From Winogradskya consettensis (lineage in GTDB: Bacteria; Actinomycetota; Actinomycetes; Mycobacteriales; Micromonosporaceae), in NCBI RefSeq assembly GCF_018332715.1, contig NZ_BOQP01000008.1:434001-498000 (forward strand): a DNA stretch of 64,000 nucleotides. Direction: 5' to 3'. Below are positions 1 to 7,761 of this stretch, in pieces (the first letter of the stretch is position 1; the number at the start of each line of letters is the position of its first letter). Made by a program: the position numbers and the translations under genes. The notes under the pieces were generated by a model, which saw only the letters and a list, made by a program, of their open reading frames with translations, ran no database searches and was not told where the DNA came from.

Positions 1-738
1 GGCGGCGCCGGGGCCGAGCAGCGCCGCGGGGGCGGGCCGGCCGAGCAGCCCGAGCGCGGCCAGCGCCGTGCGGGCGGGCCGCGGCAGGTCGGCCAGGGCC
101 GTCGCGATCGCATACGCCACCTGGTCGATGTCGGAGCCCGGGGTGCCGCGTCCACTGCCGGCCTGCCGGGCCAGAGTGACCACCGCGAGCGGATTACCGC
201 CCGCCCGGGCGGCGACCGTGGTGACGGCGTGGTCGTCGAGCTGCGGTGCGGTGCGCCGGACCAGGTCGACGGCCTCGTCGGCGGTGAGGGCCTGCACGTC
301 GAGCCACGCCGTCGCCGCCGCGCGCAGGTCGGTGATCGTGGCGGCGGGCAGCCGGTGCGGGGTCCGGAGTGCGGCCACGACCCGCACGTGGGCGGCGAGA
401 TACGGCAGCGCCGCCAGGGTCGCCGGGTCGGCGTACTGCAGGTCGTCGAGGACGAGCAGCCCGCCACGGACCCGTGACCGGACGGCCTCGGCGAGCAGCG
501 GCACGTCGTGGGCGGGCAGCCGCGCCTTCACAGCCCGCGACAGTGCCAGGGCGGGGGTGGCGGCGAGCATGGCGAGGCCACCGCCGGTGAACACCGGCCC
601 GGGTGCGGTGCCGGCGATGCGGCGCAGCAGGGTGGAGCGGCCGGTGCCCGGGGCGCCGGTGAGCACGACGAGTCCCGGTCGGCGCAGGTGGGCGGCTGCC
701 AGCCCGGCCAGGTCCCGTTGTGACACGCACGCCCCCAT
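1..738 (-). CDS. LuxR/LAL-type ATPase transcriptional regulator, N-terminal part (3' end outside window)
   Basis: The reverse strand is open from an ATG at 738 through position 1 (246 codons, no stop). The protein has a Walker A motif GAPGTGRST at about residues 28-36, a Walker B-like stretch LLVLDDLQYADP near residue 95, and an AAGGNPLA-type segment typical of STAND/AAA ATPases of the LuxR (LAL/MalT-like) family. Such proteins bind ATP and usually end in a LuxR helix-turn-helix, which would lie left of the window. A GTG at 726 is an alternative start. It is transcribed away from the dynamin operon across a 205-bp gap. The ATPase fold is clear; the regulator role is inferred from the family. 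Confidence 0.7.
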   Translation of the reverse strand, partial: MGACVSQRDLAGLAAAHLRRPGLVVLTGAPGTGRSTLLRRIAGTAPGPVFTGGGLAMLAATPALALSRAVKARLPAHDVPLLAEAVRSRVRGGLLVLDDLQYADPATLAALPYLAAHVRVVAALRTPHRLPAATITDLRAAATAWLDVQALTADEAVDLVRRTAPQLDDHAVTTVAARAGGNPLAVVTLARQAGSGRGTPGSDIDQVAYAIATALADLPRPARTALAALGLLGRPAPAALLGPGAA

Positions 739-943
739 TCCGCCGCAGCCCCCCGGAGCGGCATTGCCTTGGCACGAACCAGGGAGTCGCTCGCGATCCC
801 CGGTCCGTAGTCTTTGTGCTGCGGCAGGCGACCCGGCCCTGCCCGTGCACGGGAGGGCTGACCGCCTTGTCTTCGACCACCATGTCGCCGTCGACGGCCG
901 CAGTGCTGACATTCTCGCCGAATGTGTGCTCGGCTGACGAGTC

Positions 944-2485
944 GTGATGGTGGGTCCCCTCACCACCCGGGTCGCGACCCTGTGTGACGACGTCGTCGCG
1001 GGTGTCGGTCCTGAGGCCGGTGAACAGGTGCGATACGTGCGCGAGCGGCTCGGCGAACCCCTGCGCGTCGCGATCGCGGGGCGGTTGAAAGCCGGAAAGT
1101 CGACACTCGTCAACGCCTTGATAGGCCGCCGGGTGGCCCCCACAGCGGCCGGTGAGTGCACCCGCGTCGTCACCAGGTTCCGCTACGGGACCGCCGACCG
1201 GGTCGACGCGGTGCTGCGCGACGGGACCCGGCGCAGCCTCCCGCTCGACGACGACGGGATGATCCCGCAACGCCTGGGAGTGTCAGCCGGACGGGTCGCG
1301 TACCTCGATGTCACCCTGACGAGTGCGAAACTGCGGGACCTGACCGTCGTCGACACCCCCGGCCTGGCGTCGTCCGACACGCAGGTGTCCGCGCGGGCCG
1401 CGGCACAGCTGGGGGAGGCCGCGACCGCGCCGTTCGACGGTGACATCGACGAGGACTCCTCGCAGGAGGTCGCCGCCGCGGAAGCCGTCGTGTACGTGTT
1501 CACCCAGGCCGTCCGCGCCGACGACGTCCGCGCGCTGGAGGCGTTCCGGGCCGCGTCGGCGCGGCTCGCGTCGAGCCCGATCAACGCGCTCGGCGTGTTC
1601 GGCAAGGTCGACACGCTCGTCGGTGGTGCCGGTGACCCGTGGCCGGTTGCCGGGCCCCTCGCGGAGCAGCAGGCGACCCTGCTGGCGCGTACGGTGTCCG
1701 AGGTGATCCCCGTCGCGGGCCTGCTCGCCGAGACCGGTGAGTCCGGCCGCCTGACCAGCGCCGACTGCGCCGCCCTGCAACGGCTGTCCACGCTGCCGGC
1801 CGGTGAGCTGCAGGTGCTGCTCGCCTCCGTCGACCTGTTCCGCACCCGGCCCGCCCCGGTCAGCGCCGAGCACCGCGAACGGCTGCTGGGCCTGCTCGAC
1901 CTGTACGGCATCGGGTTCTCCCTCGCCCAGCTGGCCGCCGACCCGCAGCTGGGCACCGGCGAGCTCGTGCGCCGCCTGGTGGCGGCGTCGGGGTTCCCTC
2001 GGCTGCAGAACACTGTGGAGCAGACCCTGCGGTGGCGCGCCGACGCGATCAAGTCCGGGTGGGCGTTGTCGCGGCTCGAGCGGATCGCCGGGCACACCCC
2101 CGCCGGCCCCGACCGCGAGGTGTTGCAGGACGCCACCGAACGGTTGCTGCGCGAGCCCGCCTACCACCGGCTGCGGCTGCTCGAAGTCGCCCAGCGGGTC
2201 GCGACCGGCCGGGTCACGCTCCCGGTCGTCTGGGAGCAGGAGCTGATCCGGCTGGCGACCTCCGACGACCCGCGCTGGGTGCTGCGCCGCCCGCAGGCCG
2301 GCCCGGACGAGCTCGCCGCCGCCGCGGTCGAGGCCGCGAACCGGTGGCGGGTCTACGCCGTCGCCGGTGCCGGTCCCGCCCAGTCCCGCGTGGCGCAGGT
2401 CGCCCAGCGCGGCTTCCACCTGCTCGCCCAGAGCATCCGAAACGGCGACGGCATCCGCGCAGGCAGTGAGGTGACCCGGTGGTGA
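944..2485 (+). CDS. Dynamin-like GTPase, first of a pair
   Basis: 513-residue large GTPase. The G1/P-loop GRLKAGKST lies near residues 45-53, a conserved threonine region (AAGECTRVVTRF) follows, and the G3 motif DTPG is near residue 136. A G4-like segment (GKVD) is near residue 224. The long helical C-terminal half fits bacterial dynamins, which act on membranes in remodelling, stress survival or sporulation septation. The start is GTG 944 or ATG 947. It overlaps the next gene by 7 nt, so the two are probably translated together, as in actinobacterial tandem dynamin pairs. Function beyond GTP-dependent membrane action is inference. Confidence 0.85.
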   Translation: MMVGPLTTRVATLCDDVVAGVGPEAGEQVRYVRERLGEPLRVAIAGRLKAGKSTLVNALIGRRVAPTAAGECTRVVTRFRYGTADRVDAVLRDGTRRSLPLDDDGMIPQRLGVSAGRVAYLDVTLTSAKLRDLTVVDTPGLASSDTQVSARAAAQLGEAATAPFDGDIDEDSSQEVAAAEAVVYVFTQAVRADDVRALEAFRAASARLASSPINALGVFGKVDTLVGGAGDPWPVAGPLAEQQATLLARTVSEVIPVAGLLAETGESGRLTSADCAALQRLSTLPAGELQVLLASVDLFRTRPAPVSAEHRERLLGLLDLYGIGFSLAQLAADPQLGTGELVRRLVAASGFPRLQNTVEQTLRWRADAIKSGWALSRLERIAGHTPAGPDREVLQDATERLLREPAYHRLRLLEVAQRVATGRVTLPVVWEQELIRLATSDDPRWVLRRPQAGPDELAAAAVEAANRWRVYAVAGAGPAQSRVAQVAQRGFHLLAQSIRNGDGIRAGSEVTRW

Positions 2486-4326
2486 CCAGAGATCTCGGCA
2501 AGGAACTCGACACGGCGGTCCGCGATGCGCTCGCCGCGGTCCGGGCCACCGACTCCGACGCGGCCGCGGAGCTCGCCGACCTGCGCCGGCGCCGCGTCAC
2601 CCGGCCCTCGCTCGTGCTGGTCGGTGAGACGAAACGCGGCAAGAGCAGCCTGATCAACGCGCTGCTCGGGGTGCCGGGGCTGTCCCCGGTCGACGCGGCC
2701 GTCGCGACCGCCACCTACCTGCACTTCACCCCCGGCCCGACGCTGACCGCCACGGCGTACGTGCCGGGTGCCCCGGAACCCATCGACGTCGACGTGCGGC
2801 AGCTGCGCGCGTGGGCGACCGGCCGTGGACTGCCCGGCGGGGGACGCGGGCCACGCCGGGTCGAGCTGACCCACCCGGCGCCGCTGCTGCAGTACGTGAC
2901 GCTGATCGACACCCCCGGCGTCGGTGGCCTCGACCCGGCCCACACCGCGGTCGCGCTCGACGCCGTCGAACGAGCCACGGCGCTGCTGTTCGTCGCGGAC
3001 GCCTCGTCGCCGTTGTCGCAACCCGAGCTCGACTTCCTCGCCGCCGCCAGCGAACGCGTCGACACGGTGGTGTTCGCGCTGACGAAGGTCGACGCGTTCC
3101 CCGGATGGCGGCGCATCGCCGACGACAACCGCACCCTGCTGCGGGCCAAGGCACCCCGGTTCGCCGACGCCCCCTGGTTCCCGGTGTCGGCGCGGCTCGC
3201 GGAGCTGGCCCTGTCGATGCCCGCCGCCGAACAGGCCCCCCTGGTCGACGCGTCCCACATCGCCGGTCTGCAGCACGCCCTGGTCGAGCTCGCCGGCCGC
3301 GGTCACCAGCTGCAACTCGCGAACGTGCTCCGCGCCGCCCGCGCCGAGCTCGGCCGCCAGGAACAGGCCGCGACCGCCCGGCTGCGTGCCGCGGAAGCCG
3401 ACCCCGCCGGCGCGGCGAAGGTCCGCGCCGACCGGGCCGCACTCGCCGCCCGTAAACGCACCGAGTCACGGCAATGGGCGCTGCTGCTCAACACCGAGAC
3501 GCAACGCGCCCGCGTCGAGATGGTCTCCACCCTGCGCACCAAGATCGGCACCCTGCAGCAGGAGTTCACCGACAGCGTCGACAAACGCCGCGGGGACGCC
3601 CTCACCGGGCTGCCCGACGAGGTCGACACCCGGCTGCAGGCCCTCGCGGTGACCCTGTCCGACGACCTGCGGGCCACGTTCCGGCAGGTCGGGGAGCGGG
3701 TCCTGGCGCAGGTCTTCGACGACGACGAGTTGTCCGCCGTCCTCGACCGGCTCAACGCGACCCTGCGGCACACCCTCGACGCGAACGCCCCCCGCGACGG
3801 CTCCGGCGACAACCTGCTCATCGCCCTGTCCGCCGGCGGCATCGCCATGATGGCCGGGCGCGGCGCCGCGTTCGGCGCGTCCGTGCTCGGCGTCGGCGGT
3901 GCCGTCGCCGGGGGACTGCTGATCCCCGTCGCCGGACTCGGTCTCGGCCTCGCCGCCGGCGGGTACGTCCTCTACCACCGCCGGGTCCAGACCGACCGGC
4001 AACAGGCCCGGCTGTGGCTGCGCGACGTCCTCGGCGAAGCCCGCGCCGCGCTGCAGGACGAGATCTCCTACCGCTTCACCGACCTTCAGTACGCCCTCGG
4101 CGTCGCCGTCGACGACGCCGTCGAACGCCGCCTGCGTGAACTCGACGCGCAGGTCGCCGACATCGACGCGGCCGCCGCCGAGGACGCCGCCGGGCGCTCA
4201 CGGCGACGCACCGAGGTGAACGCCGAGCTGCAGCAGCTGCGTGGTCACCTGCGTCACGCGGACGACGTACTCACCCGGGCCCGCGCCCTGGCACCCGCCC
4301 CCGCACCTCTCGGTCAGGAGATCTGA
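2479..4326 (+). CDS. Dynamin-like GTPase, second of a pair, with hydrophobic segment
   Basis: 615-residue dynamin-like GTPase. The P-loop is VGETKRGKSSLINALLG near residues 50-66, the G3 motif IDTPGVGG near 143, and the G4-like TKVD near 205. A glycine/alanine-rich hydrophobic stretch at about residues 450-505 looks like a paired membrane-insertion region; helical segments flank it. Its GTG start lies inside the end of the preceding GTPase gene and its stop overlaps the next ATG by one base, so three genes form one coupled unit. Heteromeric action of tandem bacterial dynamins is known in other species and is inferred here. Confidence 0.85.
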   Translation: MVTRDLGKELDTAVRDALAAVRATDSDAAAELADLRRRRVTRPSLVLVGETKRGKSSLINALLGVPGLSPVDAAVATATYLHFTPGPTLTATAYVPGAPEPIDVDVRQLRAWATGRGLPGGGRGPRRVELTHPAPLLQYVTLIDTPGVGGLDPAHTAVALDAVERATALLFVADASSPLSQPELDFLAAASERVDTVVFALTKVDAFPGWRRIADDNRTLLRAKAPRFADAPWFPVSARLAELALSMPAAEQAPLVDASHIAGLQHALVELAGRGHQLQLANVLRAARAELGRQEQAATARLRAAEADPAGAAKVRADRAALAARKRTESRQWALLLNTETQRARVEMVSTLRTKIGTLQQEFTDSVDKRRGDALTGLPDEVDTRLQALAVTLSDDLRATFRQVGERVLAQVFDDDELSAVLDRLNATLRHTLDANAPRDGSGDNLLIALSAGGIAMMAGRGAAFGASVLGVGGAVAGGLLIPVAGLGLGLAAGGYVLYHRRVQTDRQQARLWLRDVLGEARAALQDEISYRFTDLQYALGVAVDDAVERRLRELDAQVADIDAAAAEDAAGRSRRRTEVNAELQQLRGHLRHADDVLTRARALAPAPAPLGQEI

Positions 4327-4916
4327 TGAGCGACGAACACGGCTGGCCGGACTTCGCCGATCACCACGGCGACCACATCCCCCACCACGAGGACCTGCCC
4401 GACACCTCGTGGGAGGAAGCGGACCACACCCCCGCCTGGGAGGACCCCGCAGCCGGCCACCTCGACCACGGCGACCACTTCGGCGCCGAAGACCAGTTGG
4501 ACGATCATCACGCCGTCGTCGAGGACGTCCACCAACCGGCCCACGACGATGCGCCCGCCGACGACCTCGTCGAGCACCACCCGATCGCCGACATCACCGA
4601 CGGGCACGTCCTCGGCCCGATCGGCGCCGACCCCGACGCCACCGCCGAGCACCTCGACGACCCGGTCACCGCGTTCCCGCCGCTGGTCGACGTCGGCCCG
4701 CTACCCGAACCCGTCGACGGTTTCCCCTGGATCGACACCGGCAGCCTCGGCGTGGTCGACCCGGTCACCACCCCGGTCACCCCCGTCACCGCCACCGAAC
4801 TCGCCGCGTACGCCGCCGAGGACCTGCCACCCGGCGCCGACCCCTGGGCCGCCCTCGCCGGCTCCGAAGACCCCGCCACCAGCGCCCTGGCCCGCTGGTG
4901 GAGCGAGAACGGCTGA
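4326..4916 (+). CDS. Acidic Asp/His-rich protein coupled to the dynamin pair
   Basis: 196-residue protein of no family I recognise. It is very rich in Asp, Glu, His and Pro, with almost no Lys, no membrane segment and no obvious fold motif. The composition suggests a largely disordered, strongly acidic, possibly metal-binding polypeptide. The ATG shares one base with the TGA of the second GTPase, so its production is tied to the dynamin pair. The constrained coupling argues that it is a real partner. A reverse-strand reading of the same segment is a shadow. Confidence 0.75.
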   Translation: MSDEHGWPDFADHHGDHIPHHEDLPDTSWEEADHTPAWEDPAAGHLDHGDHFGAEDQLDDHHAVVEDVHQPAHDDAPADDLVEHHPIADITDGHVLGPIGADPDATAEHLDDPVTAFPPLVDVGPLPEPVDGFPWIDTGSLGVVDPVTTPVTPVTATELAAYAAEDLPPGADPWAALAGSEDPATSALARWWSENG

Positions 4917-4983
4917 CAAACACCGGGAAAACCATCGCGCCGGGGTCCCGGACACCCACCCCGGGATGACATCATCTGCGGCC

Positions 4984-6348
4984 ATGACCGCAACCACCGC
5001 GCCGGACAGCACCCGGCGGGAACGCACCGGCTGGTACTTCTACGACTGGGCCAACTCGGCGTTCTCGACCACCGTCATCACGGTGTTCCTGGGCCCGTTC
5101 CTGACCACGGTCACGGAACTCGCCGCCGGCTGCGCACTGGGCGCGGACACCTGCGACGGCCGCGTGCACCCACTGGGCCTCAGCATCGCCGCGGGCTCGT
5201 ACTTCCCATACCTCGTGTCACTGTCGGTGCTGCTGACCGTGTTCGTCCTGCCCGTCATGGGCGCGGTCGCCGACCGGGCACCCCGCAAGAAACCCCTGCT
5301 CGCCGCGACCGCGTTCACCGGCGCCGCCGCCACGATCGCCATCGCGTTCGTCACCGGGGACCGGTACCTGCTCGGCGGGCTGCTGTTCATCATCGCGAAC
5401 GTGTCGTTCGGGGCGTCCGTGGTCGTCTACAACTCGTTCCTGCCCCGCCTGGCCGGCCCCGACGAACGCGACAAGGTCTCCAGCCGCGGCTGGGCCATCG
5501 GCTACCTCGGCGGCGGCGTGCTGCTCGCCCTGAACCTCGTCGCCGTGATCACCCTCAGCGTCGACGGCGACGACCAGCGCACCCTCGACCTGGCCCGCTG
5601 GTCCATCGTGTCCGCCGGCGTGTGGTGGGCGGCGTTCACCCTCATCCCGCTGCTCTGGCTGCGTGAACACCCCATCGGCGCCGTCTCCGCCGGCGGTAAC
5701 GTCCTGACCGGCGGTTTCCGGCAACTCGGTCACACATTGCGCAGCTTGAAGGCGTACCCGCTGACATTGTTCTTCCTGGCCGCCTTCCTGGTCTACAACG
5801 ACGGCATCCAGACCGTCATCTCCCTGGCCAGCCAGTACGGCACCGAAGAACTCCACCTGCCGCAGTCCACCCTGATCGTCACGATCCTGATCGTGCAGTT
5901 CCTCGCGTTCGGCGGTGCCCTGCTGCTGGGCCTGCTCGCCACCCGCATCGGCGCGAAGAACACCGTCCTGATCTCCCTGGGCCTGTGGCTGGTCGTCATC
6001 CTCGCCGCGTTCTGGCTCCCCGAAGGCATGTCCCTGCCGTTCATGGCCCTCGGCGCCGGCATCGGCCTGGTCATGGGTGGCAGCCAGGCCCTGAGCCGGT
6101 CCATGTTCAGCCAGCTCATCCCCGCCGGCCGCGAAGGCGAGTACTACGGCTTCTACGAGATCAGCGACAAAGGCACCAGCTGGCTCGGCCCCCTCGCGTT
6201 CGGCCTGGTCTACCAGCTCACCAACAGCTACCGCATCGGCATCGTGTCGCTCGTGGTCTTCTTCGTCGCCGGTGGCATCCTGCTCGCGATGGTCCCGCTG
6301 CGCCGGGCCGTCACCGCAGCCGGCAACACCCCGCCGCGCCTGCTCTGA
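4984..6348 (+). CDS. MFS transporter of the UMF1 (Atg22-like) family
   Basis: 454-residue polytopic membrane protein. The N-terminus has the UMF1-type signature WYFYDWANSAFSTTVITVF, followed by about 12 hydrophobic segments and the MFS loop motif ADRAPRKKPLL between the second and third helices. A conserved GGSQALSRSMFSQLIP segment lies in the C-terminal half. UMF1 transporters export small solutes, possibly amino acids or peptides; the substrate here is unknown. Start chosen at ATG 4984 because the family signature begins shortly after; ATG 4966 is possible in frame. It is followed by a GntR regulator 27 bp downstream. Confidence 0.88.
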   Translation: MTATTAPDSTRRERTGWYFYDWANSAFSTTVITVFLGPFLTTVTELAAGCALGADTCDGRVHPLGLSIAAGSYFPYLVSLSVLLTVFVLPVMGAVADRAPRKKPLLAATAFTGAAATIAIAFVTGDRYLLGGLLFIIANVSFGASVVVYNSFLPRLAGPDERDKVSSRGWAIGYLGGGVLLALNLVAVITLSVDGDDQRTLDLARWSIVSAGVWWAAFTLIPLLWLREHPIGAVSAGGNVLTGGFRQLGHTLRSLKAYPLTLFFLAAFLVYNDGIQTVISLASQYGTEELHLPQSTLIVTILIVQFLAFGGALLLGLLATRIGAKNTVLISLGLWLVVILAAFWLPEGMSLPFMALGAGIGLVMGGSQALSRSMFSQLIPAGREGEYYGFYEISDKGTSWLGPLAFGLVYQLTNSYRIGIVSLVVFFVAGGILLAMVPLRRAVTAAGNTPPRLL

Positions 6349-6375
6349 CCCACGACCCAGGAGCGCCGCACCCCC

Positions 6376-6747
6376 GTGGACATCACCATCGACCCGCAGT
6401 CCCCGACCCCACCCTACGAACAGGTCCGCCTGCGCATCGCCGCCCTGGCCGCCGAAGGCACCCTGCCCGCCGGCACCCGCCTGCCCCCGGTCCGCCACCT
6501 CGCCACCGACCTCAACCTCGCCGTCAACACCGTCGCCCGCGCCTACCGCGAACTCGAACAGGCCGGCCTCGTCGAAACCCGCGGCCGAGCCGGCACGCTG
6601 GTCACCGCCGCTGCCGCCCGCACCCCCGAAGCAGCCCGGAAAGCCGCCCACAGGTACGCCGAAACGACCCGTTCCCTCGGCCTCACCTCCCAACAGGCCC
6701 TCGACCTGGTCAAAGCCGCCCTGACCCAGTCACCGGGAGCCGCCTGA
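6376..6747 (+). CDS. GntR-family regulator, YtrA subfamily
   Basis: 123-residue protein starting at GTG 6376. Residues 1-75 form the GntR winged helix: PPYEQVRLRIAALAAEG, then LPPVRHLATDLNLAVNTVARAYRELEQAG split around the recognition helix. Only a short C-terminal helical tail follows, the hallmark of the YtrA subfamily, which usually represses its own transporter operon. It lies 27 bp after the UMF1 transporter and its stop overlaps the next ATG, so autoregulation of 4984-7145 is plausible but not shown by a visible operator. Confidence 0.88.
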   Translation: MDITIDPQSPTPPYEQVRLRIAALAAEGTLPAGTRLPPVRHLATDLNLAVNTVARAYRELEQAGLVETRGRAGTLVTAAAARTPEAARKAAHRYAETTRSLGLTSQQALDLVKAALTQSPGAA

Positions 6748-7145
6748 TGCTGACCACCGACGACCGGCTCGCCATCCACGAACTCCTGGCCCTGCACGGC
6801 CACCTCATGGACGACGGCGCCTTCGACCAGCTCCCCACCCTGTTCACCGACGACATCACCTACGACGTGACCGCCTTCGGTGGCGGCGTCCTGACCGGCT
6901 TCGCGGCGATCACCGCGGCCGCCCTCACCCTCGGCGACCGCAACCCGGTCGCCCACCACGTCACCAACATCCGCGTCGAAACCACCCCCCACGGCACTAT
7001 CCGAGCCCGCTCCAAAGGCCTCGGCATCACCACCGACGGCCTCTGCGGCAGCGTCACCTACGACGACACCCTCCGCCGAACCCCAGCCGGCTGGCGCATC
7101 TCCCACCGCACCGTCACCCCCCGCCGCACCCCACTCCACCCATGA
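6747..7145 (+). CDS. SnoaL-like / NTF2-fold protein
   Basis: 132-residue protein. The opening RLAIHELLALHGHLMDDG, the FTDDITYDVTAFGG segment and the end pattern GWRISHRTV match the SnoaL-like/NTF2-like domain, a cone-shaped fold used by cyclases, isomerases and small-molecule-binding proteins. The conserved histidine and aspartate positions of the pocket (HLMDDG, LFTDD) are visible. The ATG overlaps the GntR stop by one base. The substrate cannot be predicted. Confidence 0.8.
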   Translation: MLTTDDRLAIHELLALHGHLMDDGAFDQLPTLFTDDITYDVTAFGGGVLTGFAAITAAALTLGDRNPVAHHVTNIRVETTPHGTIRARSKGLGITTDGLCGSVTYDDTLRRTPAGWRISHRTVTPRRTPLHP

Positions 7146-7200
7146 CCGCCATCCGGGAGCGCGCGGCCACCCGCGCAGCCCGACTGACCGAGGGGTGGAG

Positions 7201-7752
7201 ATGCGCTACAACGCCAGGTTCACGGAGCTAGCCGGTGCGAGCCCGTGGGATCACGCATCCCACCGGGACCTGCCGGCTTCGTTCAGCCTCGCCGTCGACG
7301 AGGGCTGGACCCGCGACGACCGCGGAGCCTGGCTGCTGCGTCGCTTCCAGGCCGCGTACTCGGGCTCCCCGGAGGCCTTCACCGACCTCACCGGTTACGA
7401 GGCCGCCGTCAACGGACGCGGCATACCCGGCCTGGACCTCACCGGGCCATCGCGGAGCCGCGCGGCCGACCTTGCCCGCCGTGGAGTCGCTTTCTCCCTG
7501 GCGGCGCTCTACCGGCTCAATGAGGAGCACCCCGACCATCCGCCGGCCGTCGCCTACCTCACGATCAGCGCGGTCGACATGGACGACGAGGATGTCCACG
7601 TCGCTGACATCACCTTCGTGACCGTCCACGAGGGCGACCCCCCGTACGTGAAGGACCTCGAACAGGTCACCACCGGCGCGATCCTGGCAATCGACTCCGC
7701 GGAGTGCCGCAACCCGCTGCCACCTGCTCCACCTATCACAATTCGGGCGTAA
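7201..7752 (+). CDS. Hypothetical protein
   Basis: A 183-residue protein with no family I recognise. It is moderately acidic, with aromatic and helical segments (SLAALYRLNEEHPDHPPAV) and a beta-rich C-terminus (AVDMDDEDVHVADITFVTVHEG). ATG 7201 is preferred because a GAGGGG ribosome binding site lies about 6 nt upstream; GTG 7195 is in frame. It has no membrane segment or signal peptide. Its stop is 9 bp before the histidine kinase start, so the two may be cotranscribed. Confidence 0.65.
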   Translation: MRYNARFTELAGASPWDHASHRDLPASFSLAVDEGWTRDDRGAWLLRRFQAAYSGSPEAFTDLTGYEAAVNGRGIPGLDLTGPSRSRAADLARRGVAFSLAALYRLNEEHPDHPPAVAYLTISAVDMDDEDVHVADITFVTVHEGDPPYVKDLEQVTTGAILAIDSAECRNPLPPAPPITIRA

Positions 7753-7761
7753 CATCCCTTC

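Noticed and set aside
5218..6693. 491-residue antisense frame over the UMF1 transporter
   Set aside because: Shadow frame: Gly/Glu/Gln-rich, spans three genes on the other strand.
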